Assembly: GCA_002967695.1 (NCBI GenBank)
Contig: PUHN01000016.1
Span: 1-62,633 of the forward strand
Length of the DNA: 62,633 bases
From: Rhodobacteraceae bacterium WD3A24
GTDB lineage: Bacteria > Pseudomonadota > Alphaproteobacteria > Rhodobacterales > Rhodobacteraceae
Reading direction: 5' to 3'
Under the pieces are notes generated by a model, which did not search any database, was not told the origin of the DNA, and saw nothing but the letters and a program-made list of their open reading frames with translations. A program made the position numbers and the translations under genes. Within the stretch, counting starts at the first letter, position 1; each line of letters opens with the position of its first letter. This document shows positions 55,832 to 62,633 of the stretch, piece by piece.

Positions 55832-56501
55832 TGCCTGCCTCCTGCCGCCGTCTGCGCCGTTCTCGCCCGATGCACGCCCCGGCGCAAGCCGCCGCCCCTT
55901 CCGGCCGACCGGCCGGGAATGCATGGCACCGGGGCGTCTGCCCGCCACGGACAGGTCGTGATTCGCACCGACAGGGCCGATCCGGGGCCCTTTGGGCGCG
56001 ATTCCGCCCGATCATGCGAGATGACCCAATAATCCTTGGGAATTCATGGCACCGCTCTGCGCAAGACCCTGCAACACCTATATTTTGATATTTATCACGT
56101 TTGATACCCAATTTATGGCGTATAGAGAAGAGATATTCTTTCTGCTAGAATGAGGGACGCGCTCATCCGGCGCCAAGTTTTCCGCCTCGCGATGACGATT
56201 TTCCTTGATTACCATGAAATACCATGCAATCCCTATAAGCACGGTGAGACGGGCGAGGGGCACCAAGACCCCGAACAAGGCACCACAAGTCAGGTTTCAT
56301 ACAGGCACCCGCCTTCACCACGACCGAAGAGAACCGGCGCGCGAGCGAGCAGACATCCCCCCAGGTGGCGCGCGCAGCCGGACGAGCCCAGAGACTGGGT
56401 CAGGGCGGCGGATCGGGCAGTGGCAGCGGCCCGGTCCGCCGTTTTCGTCTCGGGGGCGCGGGACGGAGGCGAGGGCAGATATGTAAAGGGGCCGCGGGAC
56501 G
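55832..56501. promoter_or_regulatory. 670-bp divergent intergenic region between murD and mraZ
   Basis: The longest gene-free stretch of the window. Its middle (about 56080-56240) is AT-rich against a GC-rich surround and must hold divergent promoters for both halves of the division cluster. It contains a 10-bp-period pentamer array (56200-56234). CATGGCACCG recurs at 55922-55931 and 56045-56054. I cannot pin a canonical sigma-70 box: candidates TTGATA and TAGAAT do not pair at standard spacing. Confidence 0.6.
56200..56234 (-). promoter_or_regulatory. 10-bp-period pentamer array, possible MraZ boxes
   Basis: Read on the minus strand: AGGGA (56234-56230), TGGTA (56224-56220), TGGTA (56214-56210), GGAAA (56204-56200). 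The start-to-start distance is exactly 10 bp. MraZ in E. coli binds TGGGA repeats with five-base spacers upstream of mraZ. The array resembles this but is degenerate and lies about 270 bp from mraZ on the opposite strand. Confidence 0.35.
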
Positions 56502-57008
56502 GTGGCGCGCAGGTTCAGAGGCGAATTCCACCAAAAGGTGGACACCAAGGGCCGGGTCTCGATTCCCGCGCTGTTTCGCCGCGTCATCGAGGCCGGCGAC
56601 CCCGACTGGACCGACGGCCAGCGCCCGAACCTGGTGATCGTCTACGGCCCGCCCAGCCAGAAGCGGCTGGACTGCTACACCATCGAGGGCATCGAGGAGA
56701 TCGACCGGCGCATCGACCGCATGCAGCGCGGCACGATGGAGCGGCGCATGCTCGAACGCACCTTCCACGGCTTCTCCCACCCCTCGCAGGTGGACGAGGA
56801 CGGCCGGATCATCCTGCCCCAGAAACTGCGCGACAAGATCGACCTGGGCGGCGAGGCGTTCTTCATCGCCTCGGGCGACCATTTCCAGATCTGGAAGCCC
56901 GAAACCTACGAGACCGAGGAGCTGGCCAAGACCGAGGAATGGCTCGAAGCCTTCCCCGACGATTTCGATCCGCTCTCGCTGCTGCCCGAGCTTCCGGAGG
57001 AGGGCTGA
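56502..57008 (+). CDS. mraZ: transcriptional regulator MraZ
   Basis: A 168-residue protein with two SpoVT/AbrB-like DNA-binding repeats: DTKGRVSIPALFR (about 14-26) and DEDGRIILPQKLRD (about 98-111). MraZ represses its own division operon and limits division-gene expression. It starts with GTG at 56502 following GCGGGACG. The rightward division half starts here, with rsmH immediately after the stop. Confidence 0.94.
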   Translation: MARRFRGEFHQKVDTKGRVSIPALFRRVIEAGDPDWTDGQRPNLVIVYGPPSQKRLDCYTIEGIEEIDRRIDRMQRGTMERRMLERTFHGFSHPSQVDEDGRIILPQKLRDKIDLGGEAFFIASGDHFQIWKPETYETEELAKTEEWLEAFPDDFDPLSLLPELPEEG

Positions 57009-58001
57009 ATGGCCCCCGCCGGCGCCGCCGACCCGCATGTTCCAGTCCTTCTGGGCCGCATCCTGGAGGCCGTCGCCCCCGTCACCGGGGTGTGGCTCGA
57101 CGGCACGCTGGGGGCCGGCGGCTACACGCGCGGGTTGCTGGAGGCCGGGGCCGAGCACGTCATCGCCGTGGACCGCGACCCGCTGGCGCTGGAGATGGCG
57201 CGGGACTGGGCCGCCGGGTGGGGCGAGCGTATCACGCTTGTGCAGGGCACCTTCGGGCGGCTGGATGACTACGCCGACGTGCCCCTCGACGGGGTCGTGC
57301 TGGACCTCGGCGTCTCGTCGATGCAGCTGGACCGGCCCGAGCGCGGCTTCTCCTTCACGCATGAAGGGCCGCTGGACATGCGCATGAGCCAGGAAGGCGA
57401 AAGTGCGCGCGACCTGGTCAACACCGCCCCCGAGGGGCTGCTGGCCGACATCCTGTTCCACTTCGGCGAGGAGCGCGCCGCCCGACGCATCGCCCGCGCG
57501 ATCGTCACCGCCCGCGCCGAGGCGCCGATCGAGACCACCGCCCAGCTTGCCGAGATCGTCGCGCGCCGCCTGCCCCGGCCCAAACCGGGCCAGATTCATC
57601 CTGCCACGCGCAGCTTTCAGGCCATCCGCATCGCCGTGAACCACGAGTTCTCGGAGCTCGTCGATGGGCTGGAGGCGGCCGAGCGCGCGCTGGCCCCGGG
57701 CGGCAAGCTCGCCGTGGTGACGTTCCATTCGCTGGAGGACCGCATCGTGAAACGCTTTCTGCAGGACCGCGCGGACAGCGGCGGCGGCGGAAGCCGCCAC
57801 GCCCCCGCCCGCGAGCGGCGCGAGCCGCGCTTCGCGCTGATCGCGCGCCGCGCCATCACCGCCGATGACGAGGAATGCGCCGCCAACCCCCGCGCGCGTT
57901 CGGCCAAGCTGCGCCTCGCCCGCCGCACCGAGGCCCCCGCCGGGCCGGTCGATCGCGGCGCGCTGGGGCTGCCCAAGCCGGTGCTGGAGGGGGCGGGCTG
58001 A
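57009..58001 (+). CDS. rsmH: 16S rRNA (cytosine(1402)-N(4))-methyltransferase
   Basis: A 330-residue SAM methyltransferase modifying C1402 of 16S r[22 protein letters not shown] is the SAM loop. [22 protein letters not shown] is the RsmH signature, and [15 protein letters not shown] the final motif. The ATG directly follows the mraZ stop with CGGAGGAGG upstream. Its stop shares one base with ftsL. Confidence 0.97.
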   Translation: MAPAGAADPHVPVLLGRILEAVAPVTGVWLDGTLGAGGYTRGLLEAGAEHVIAVDRDPLALEMARDWAAGWGERITLVQGTFGRLDDYADVPLDGVVLDLGVSSMQLDRPERGFSFTHEGPLDMRMSQEGESARDLVNTAPEGLLADILFHFGEERAARRIARAIVTARAEAPIETTAQLAEIVARRLPRPKPGQIHPATRSFQAIRIAVNHEFSELVDGLEAAERALAPGGKLAVVTFHSLEDRIVKRFLQDRADSGGGGSRHAPARERREPRFALIARRAITADDEECAANPRARSAKLRLARRTEAPAGPVDRGALGLPKPVLEGAG

Positions 58002-58360
58002 TGCGCGGCGTGATCTACGTGCTCACGGCGCTGGCGGTCTTCGGGCTGGCCTTCTGGGCCTACCGGGAAAACCACGCCACCCAGCAGGCCATCGCCGACA
58101 TGCGCGAGCTGCGCCGCGAGATCGCCTCGCTGCGCGAGGCCATCGGAGTCCAGCGGGCCGAATGGGCCTATCTCAATCGCCCGGCACGGCTGCGCGAGCT
58201 TGCCACGCTCAATTTCGACCGGCTCGAACTGCTGCCGATGTCGCCCGATCACTTTGGCCGGATCGACCAGATCGCCTATCCCGATCCGGAGTTGCCCGCC
58301 TTCACCGACACCGTCGAGGTCTTCGGCCTCCGCGTCCCGCAGGAGGGGGGCAGCCGATGA
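58001..58360 (+). CDS. ftsL: cell division protein FtsL
   Basis: A 119-residue bitopic divisome protein. One membrane helix (VIYVLTALAVFGLAFWAY) is followed by a heptad-like coiled coil (MRELRREIASLREAIG). FtsL partners FtsB and FtsQ and activates FtsW-FtsI. Its start overlaps rsmH and its end overlaps ftsI as ATGA. Identity is inferred as much from position as from its low-complexity sequence. Confidence 0.85.
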   Translation: MRGVIYVLTALAVFGLAFWAYRENHATQQAIADMRELRREIASLREAIGVQRAEWAYLNRPARLRELATLNFDRLELLPMSPDHFGRIDQIAYPDPELPAFTDTVEVFGLRVPQEGGSR

Positions 58361-60156
58361 GCCGCACGCCCCTGCGTCCGCTCGCGCGCATTCTCGAGGC
58401 CCGCGCCCGCGGCGAGAATCCCGACACGATCGAACGCGAGAATTTGCGCCTGCGCCGCGAGCGCGCCGATGATGCCGACCGCCAGCGCGCCGAGGGGAGG
58501 CTTCTCGTTCTGGTGATCCTGTTTCTGATGATGTTCTCGGTGGTCGGCGCGCGCATGGGGATGCTGGCCGCCGGAAACCCGCAGGAGCCGCGCACGGCCT
58601 CGATCGGCACGCCGATCTCGGGCGCGCGCGCCGACATTGTTGACCGCGAGGGCCGCGTGCTGGCGACCAACATGATCACGCATTCGCTCTATGCCCAGCC
58701 GCATCTGATGGTCGACGCCGAAGGCGCGGCCCGCGCACTGGCCGAAATCTTTCCCGATCTCGACGCCGCGCGGCTGACGCGCCAGTTCACCGATCCGGGC
58801 CGCACCTTCGTGTGGATTCGCCGCCGCCTTTCGCCCGAGCAGATTCAGGCTGTCCACGATCTCGGCGAGCCGGGCCTGCTGTTCGGCCCGCGCGAGATGC
58901 GCCTCTATCCCAATGGCCAACTTGCCGCGCATGTCCTTGGCGGGACGCGCTTCGGCCGCGAGGGCGTGCGCGCGGCCGAGGTGATCGGAACCGCCGGGAT
59001 CGAGCGCGCACTCGACGACACGCTGCGCGACCCCGCCCGCGAGGGGCGGCCGCTGCAGCTGTCTCTCGACCTGACGGTGCAGGCCGCGACCCGCGAGGTT
59101 CTCCAGGGGGGGATAAACCTGCTCAATGCCCGCGGCGGCTCGGCCGTGCTCATGGACGCCCGGAGCGGCGAGATCGCCGCGATGGTCTCGCTGCCCGATT
59201 TCGACCCCAATGCGCGCCCCGCGCCCCCGACCGAGGGCGATCAGGCCGACAGCCCGCTGTTCAACCGCGCGGTGCAGGGGCTGTATGAACTCGGCTCGGT
59301 CTTCAAGGTCTTCACCATCGCTCAGGCGCTCGATGACGGCGGGGTCGATCCCGACACCATGGTCGATACATCCGGCCCCCTGCGATGGGGCCGGTTCGCG
59401 ATTTCGGATTTCCGCAACTACGGCGAAGAACTTTCGGTGCGCGACGTGCTCGTGCACAGCTCCAACATCGGCAGCGCCCGGCTCGCGCGCGAGATCGGGG
59501 CCGAGGCGCAGCAGAGCTTCCTGAGCGACCTCGGACTGCTCGAGGCGACGCCCGTCGAATTGGCCGAGGCGCCGGGCGCTATCCCGCTGAGGCCTGAAAA
59601 CTGGTCGGAGATATCGACGATGACGATCTCCTACGGCCACGGTGTTTCGACCAGCCCGGTCCATCTGGCGGCGGGATATGCCAGCATCGTCAATGGCGGC
59701 ATCGCGGTCACCCCCACCCTGCTGCGCCGCGACAGCCCCGCGCGCGGGCCGCGCGTCATCTCCGAAGAGACCTCGCAGCATATGCGCGATCTGCTGCGCG
59801 CGATTGTCACCGACGGGACGGCAAGCTTTGCCGAGGTGGCCGGCTACGCCGTGGGCGGCAAGACCGGCACCGCCGACAAGCCCCGCCCGCAGGGCGGCTA
59901 TTACGAGGACCGTGTGCTAGCCACCTTCGCGGGGGTCTTTCCCGCGGATGAGCCGCGCTACGTCGTCGTCGTCACGCTCGACGAGCCGGTCGAGACCTCG
60001 GGCGACGAGCCCCGCCGTACCGCGGGCTGGACGGCCGTGCCCGTGGCCGCCGAGATCATCCGGCGCGCCGCCCCGCTTCTGGGCCTGCCGCCCGATTACG
60101 GCCCCTCCGAGATTGCAGCCGGACCGGCGGATGCGCTAACTCCGGTAGGCAACTGA
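58357..60156 (+). CDS. ftsI: penicillin-binding protein 3 (FtsI), septal transpeptidase
   Basis: A 599-residue class B PBP. A cytoplasmic basic N-terminus and one membrane helix (LVLVILFLMMFSVV, about 50-63) anchor it. The pedestal domain begins RADIVDREGRVLATN. The transpeptidase site has nucleophile S314 with K317 (GSVFKVF), SSN at 368-370 and KTG at 502-504. It cross-links septal peptidoglycan. It overlaps ftsL and is 20 bp before murE. Confidence 0.97.
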   Translation: MSRTPLRPLARILEARARGENPDTIERENLRLRRERADDADRQRAEGRLLVLVILFLMMFSVVGARMGMLAAGNPQEPRTASIGTPISGARADIVDREGRVLATNMITHSLYAQPHLMVDAEGAARALAEIFPDLDAARLTRQFTDPGRTFVWIRRRLSPEQIQAVHDLGEPGLLFGPREMRLYPNGQLAAHVLGGTRFGREGVRAAEVIGTAGIERALDDTLRDPAREGRPLQLSLDLTVQAATREVLQGGINLLNARGGSAVLMDARSGEIAAMVSLPDFDPNARPAPPTEGDQADSPLFNRAVQGLYELGSVFKVFTIAQALDDGGVDPDTMVDTSGPLRWGRFAISDFRNYGEELSVRDVLVHSSNIGSARLAREIGAEAQQSFLSDLGLLEATPVELAEAPGAIPLRPENWSEISTMTISYGHGVSTSPVHLAAGYASIVNGGIAVTPTLLRRDSPARGPRVISEETSQHMRDLLRAIVTDGTASFAEVAGYAVGGKTGTADKPRPQGGYYEDRVLATFAGVFPADEPRYVVVVTLDEPVETSGDEPRRTAGWTAVPVAAEIIRRAAPLLGLPPDYGPSEIAAGPADALTPVGN

Positions 60157-60176
60157 AACCGGCAGGGGATGGGGCC

Positions 60177-61691
60177 ATGGCGGCACATTCGAACGGCGAC
60201 GGCCCGCAGGGCCGCAAGTTGGGCCTCACCGCCCTCGGCCTGCGCGCCGAAGGCGGACAGGAGGTGCATGTCACCGGGCTGGCGGCGGATAGCCGCGCAG
60301 TGACACCCGGCGCGCTGTTCGCCGCGCTGCCCGGCACCCGCGCTCACGGCGCGCGCTATGTCACCACCGCGCTGGAGCGGGGCGCGGCCGCCGTTCTGAC
60401 CGACCGCGAGGGCGCGGCAATGGCGCGCACGGCCTGTGCGGCGGCCGGCGTCCCGCTGATCCTGGCCGAGGATCCGCGCCAGGCGCTGGCCTATGCCTGC
60501 GCGCTGTGGTCCGGCGCCCAGCCCGAGACCATGGTCGCGGTCACCGGGACCAACGGCAAGACCTCGGTGGCCAGCTTCACCCGCCAGATCTGGTCCGCCC
60601 TGGGCCATTCGGCGGCCAGCATCGGCACGACGGGGGTGGAGGGCGACTATTCCGCGCCGCTGTCGCATACCACGCCCGAGCCCGTCACGCTGCACCGCCT
60701 TCTGGCCGAGATGGCCGCGGCGGGCGTCGATCACGCCGCCATGGAAGCATCGAGCCACGGCCTCGAGCAGCGGCGGCTGGACGGCGTTCGGCTCAAGGCG
60801 GCCGCCTTCACCAACATCACGCAGGACCATCTCGACTATCACGACAGTCTCGAGGCCTATCTGCGCGCCAAGGAGGGCCTGTTCGACCGTGTCCTGCCCG
60901 AGGAAGGCGTCGCCGTCATCAACATGGACGACCCTCACGGCCACGCGGTGGCCACCCGCGCGCTGGGCCGCGGGCAGCGGCTTATCCGGGTGGGGCACGA
61001 TTCGCACAACGAGCTGCGCCTGCTCGCCCAGCGCTTCGAACCCGCGGGACAGGAACTGCGATTCTCGGTGATGGGCACGGTTTTCCAGACCCGGCTGAAG
61101 ATGATCGGCGGCTTCCAGGCGGAGAACGTGCTGGCCGCGCTGGGGCTCGTTCTGGGATGCGGCGCCGAGCCCGCGCAGGCGGTCCAGACCCTGCCGGGCC
61201 TCGCGCCCGTGCGCGGGCGGATGCAGCTTGCCGGCCGGCGGGCCAACGGTGCGCCCGTTTTCGTCGACTACGCCCACACGCCCGCCGCGCTCTCCACCGC
61301 GCTGGACGCGCTGCGGCCGCATGTCATGGGTCGGCTGGTGGTCGTCTTCGGCGCCGGTGGCGACCGCGACCGCGGCAAGCGCCGGCTGATGGGCCGCGCC
61401 GCCGCCAGCCACGCCGATGTGGTATTTGTGACAGACGACAACCCCCGCGGCGAGGATCCGGGCGCAATTCGTGTTGAAATAATGCAAGGATGCCCCGAGG
61501 CGACCGAAGTCGGCGACCGGGCCGAGGCGATCCTGCGCGCCATCGACGCGCTGGGGCCGGGCGATGCGCTGCTCATTGCCGGCAAGGGCCACGAGACGGG
61601 ACAGATCGTGGGCGACACCGTCTATCCCTTCGACGATGTCGAGCAGGCCAGCGTTGCCGTCGCTGCGCTCGACGGGGCGGGCACTTGGTAG
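60177..61691 (+). CDS. murE: UDP-N-acetylmuramoyl-L-alanyl-D-glutamate-2,6-diaminopimelate ligase
   Basis: A 504-residue Mur ligase. The P-loop is VTGTNGKTSVASF, and HTTPEPVTLHRLLAEM is the conserved domain-2 segment. The C-terminal DDNPRGEDP contains the DNPR motif that selects meso-diaminopimelate over lysine. CAGGGGATG precedes the ATG. Its last codons overlap the presumed murF start. Confidence 0.97.
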   Translation: MAAHSNGDGPQGRKLGLTALGLRAEGGQEVHVTGLAADSRAVTPGALFAALPGTRAHGARYVTTALERGAAAVLTDREGAAMARTACAAAGVPLILAEDPRQALAYACALWSGAQPETMVAVTGTNGKTSVASFTRQIWSALGHSAASIGTTGVEGDYSAPLSHTTPEPVTLHRLLAEMAAAGVDHAAMEASSHGLEQRRLDGVRLKAAAFTNITQDHLDYHDSLEAYLRAKEGLFDRVLPEEGVAVINMDDPHGHAVATRALGRGQRLIRVGHDSHNELRLLAQRFEPAGQELRFSVMGTVFQTRLKMIGGFQAENVLAALGLVLGCGAEPAQAVQTLPGLAPVRGRMQLAGRRANGAPVFVDYAHTPAALSTALDALRPHVMGRLVVVFGAGGDRDRGKRRLMGRAAASHADVVFVTDDNPRGEDPGAIRVEIMQGCPEATEVGDRAEAILRAIDALGPGDALLIAGKGHETGQIVGDTVYPFDDVEQASVAVAALDGAGTW

Positions 61692-62633
61692 CCCCGCCCC
61701 TCTGGACCGCCGCCGAGGCCGCGGCCGCCACCGGCGGCACGCCAATCGGAGACTGGGCGGCGACGGGTGTGTCGATCGACTCGCGCACGCTCCGCCCCGG
61801 CGACCTTTTCGTCGCGCTGACCGCCGCGCGCGACGGCCACGACTTCGTCGCCGAGGCGCTGGCCGCCGGCGCGGCGGCAGCCATGGTCGCACGCATTCCC
61901 GAGGGCGTCGCCCCGGACGCGCCGCTGCTGATCGTCCCCGAGGTGCTCGACTCCCTGGCCGCGCTCGGGGCCGCAGGCCGCGCCCGCAGTCGCGCCACCG
62001 TGATCGGCGTGACCGGCTCGGTCGGCAAGACATCGGCCAAGGAAATGCTGCGCGTCACGCTTGCGGGCCAGGGCATGGTCCACGCCGCCGAGGCCAGCCA
62101 CAACAATCACTGGGGCGTGCCACTCACCCTGGCGCGCCTGCCCGCCGACGCCGATTTCGCCGTCGTCGAAATGGGAATGAACCACCCCGGCGAGATCGCG
62201 CCGCTGGCCCGCCTCACCCGGCCGGATGTGGCCCTGATCACCGCCATCGCGCCCGCGCATCTCGAGGCGATGGGCAGTCTCGAAGCGATCGCGCGGGAAA
62301 AGGCGGCGATCCTCGACGCAGTCCCCCCCGGCGGCACGGCCGTCCTGCCCGGGGGACACGCGACGACCCCGATACTGACCGGGCGCGCCGCGGCAGCCTC
62401 CCTGCGTGCCGTCCTTTTTGCCGAAAGCGGCCCGGCTGACTACCGCCTCGAGCGCATCACCCAATGCGGCGCGCAGATGGTCGTGGAAGCCACCACCCCG
62501 GCGGGCGCCGTGCTGTTTCGCCTCGACGGTGCCGGGCGGCATTTCGCGCTGGGCGCGCTGGGCGCGCTCGCGGCGGCCGAGGCCGCAGGCGCCGATCTCG
62601 CGCGCGCCGCGCTCGCCCTGCGCGACTGGCGGC
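61685..62633 (+). CDS. murF: UDP-N-acetylmuramoyl-tripeptide-D-alanyl-D-alanine ligase, 5' two-thirds
   Basis: An open frame of 316 residues running off the window edge. SIDSRTLRPGDLFVAL is the Mur N-terminal domain and VTGSVGKTSAKEM the P-loop. EASHNNHWGVPLTLARLP and VVEMGMNHPGEI are MurF signatures. The start appears to be TTG at 61685, overlapping the murE stop by seven bases; no ATG or GTG lies nearby in frame. The enzyme adds D-Ala-D-Ala. The C-terminal domain is outside the window, where mraY is also expected. Confidence 0.93.
   Translation, partial: MVAPPLWTAAEAAAATGGTPIGDWAATGVSIDSRTLRPGDLFVALTAARDGHDFVAEALAAGAAAAMVARIPEGVAPDAPLLIVPEVLDSLAALGAAGRARSRATVIGVTGSVGKTSAKEMLRVTLAGQGMVHAAEASHNNHWGVPLTLARLPADADFAVVEMGMNHPGEIAPLARLTRPDVALITAIAPAHLEAMGSLEAIAREKAAILDAVPPGGTAVLPGGHATTPILTGRAAAASLRAVLFAESGPADYRLERITQCGAQMVVEATTPAGAVLFRLDGAGRHFALGALGALAAAEAAGADLARAALALRDWR

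Noticed and set aside
56078-56278. 66-residue membrane-like small protein as a definite gene
   Set aside because: TTG start, no Shine-Dalgarno, codon use changes to AT-rich half way; kept only as a finding.
56400-56500. TGGGT/GGGCAG motifs just before mraZ as MraZ boxes
   Set aside because: They lack a regular 10-bp spacing and are expected in GC-rich sequence.
1-62633. tRNA, rRNA, CRISPR arrays or prophage genes
   Set aside because: No T-loop-like GGTTCGAATC signatures, spacer-repeat patterns or phage structural genes were seen by eye; a covariance-model scan would be decisive.

Overview
The window is about 62.6 kb of gene-dense, very GC-rich bacterial chromosome. Gene content points to an alphaproteobacterium of the Rhodobacterales (Rhodobacter/Paracoccus relatives). 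The evidence is trgA-trgB-cysK beside cfa and photolyase, DUF2484 between murC and murB, CobS/CobT cobaltochelatase subunits, a PmtA-type methyltransferase next to psd-pssA, and a long-linker FtsZ. I saw no insertion sequence, prophage, CRISPR array, tRNA or rRNA.

Layout. 1-276: tail of a CorC/HlyC-family protein. 317-5177 (-): a 3-hydroxyisobutyrate-dehydrogenase-like enzyme, then zwf-pgl-pgi behind a perfect 18-bp LacI-type palindrome. 5320-10680: HNH nuclease, VOC protein, AlkA-like glycosylase with an esterase, ALDH7-type dehydrogenase and an AI-2E-family membrane protein. 10705-20739 (-): one tightly packed run of class V aminotransferase, phr, cfa, trgA, trgB, cysK, an MscS-type channel and alaX, a stress and tellurite-resistance type operon. 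20833-25390: lytic transglycosylase lipoprotein, gatB, an unknown polytopic membrane protein with a 25-copy hexanucleotide repeat, and a DUF4177 protein. 25413-28491: bolA divergent from a J-domain protein, then psd-pssA-pmtA for phosphatidylethanolamine and phosphatidylcholine synthesis. 28614-33854: cobS, a small K+-channel-like gene, cobT and aminopeptidase P. 33974-37932: DUF427, ClC channel with CBS domains, FAD-linked D-lactate-dehydrogenase-like enzyme and a SnoaL-like protein.

37943-62633 is the division and cell wall (dcw) cluster, in two divergent halves. Leftward runs murD-ftsW-murG-murC-[APC permease]-[DUF2484]-[unknown GHNEPPE protein]-murB-ddl-ftsQ-ftsA-ftsZ | terminator | lpxC-bamD-recN. 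Rightward runs mraZ-rsmH-ftsL-ftsI-murE-murF, cut by the window edge. In the usual alphaproteobacterial order these lie on one strand, so the mraZ...murF block looks inverted relative to murD...recN. The heads face each other across a 670-bp intergenic region, the only long one in the window. It contains an AT-rich patch with four 5-bp elements spaced exactly 10 bp apart, reminiscent of MraZ boxes. mraY is not in the window and may follow murF.

No wholly new system is obvious. The most interesting points are the inverted dcw arrangement with genes lodged between murC and murB, the hexamer-repeat membrane gene, the putative MraZ-box array, and the channel gene between cobS and cobT.
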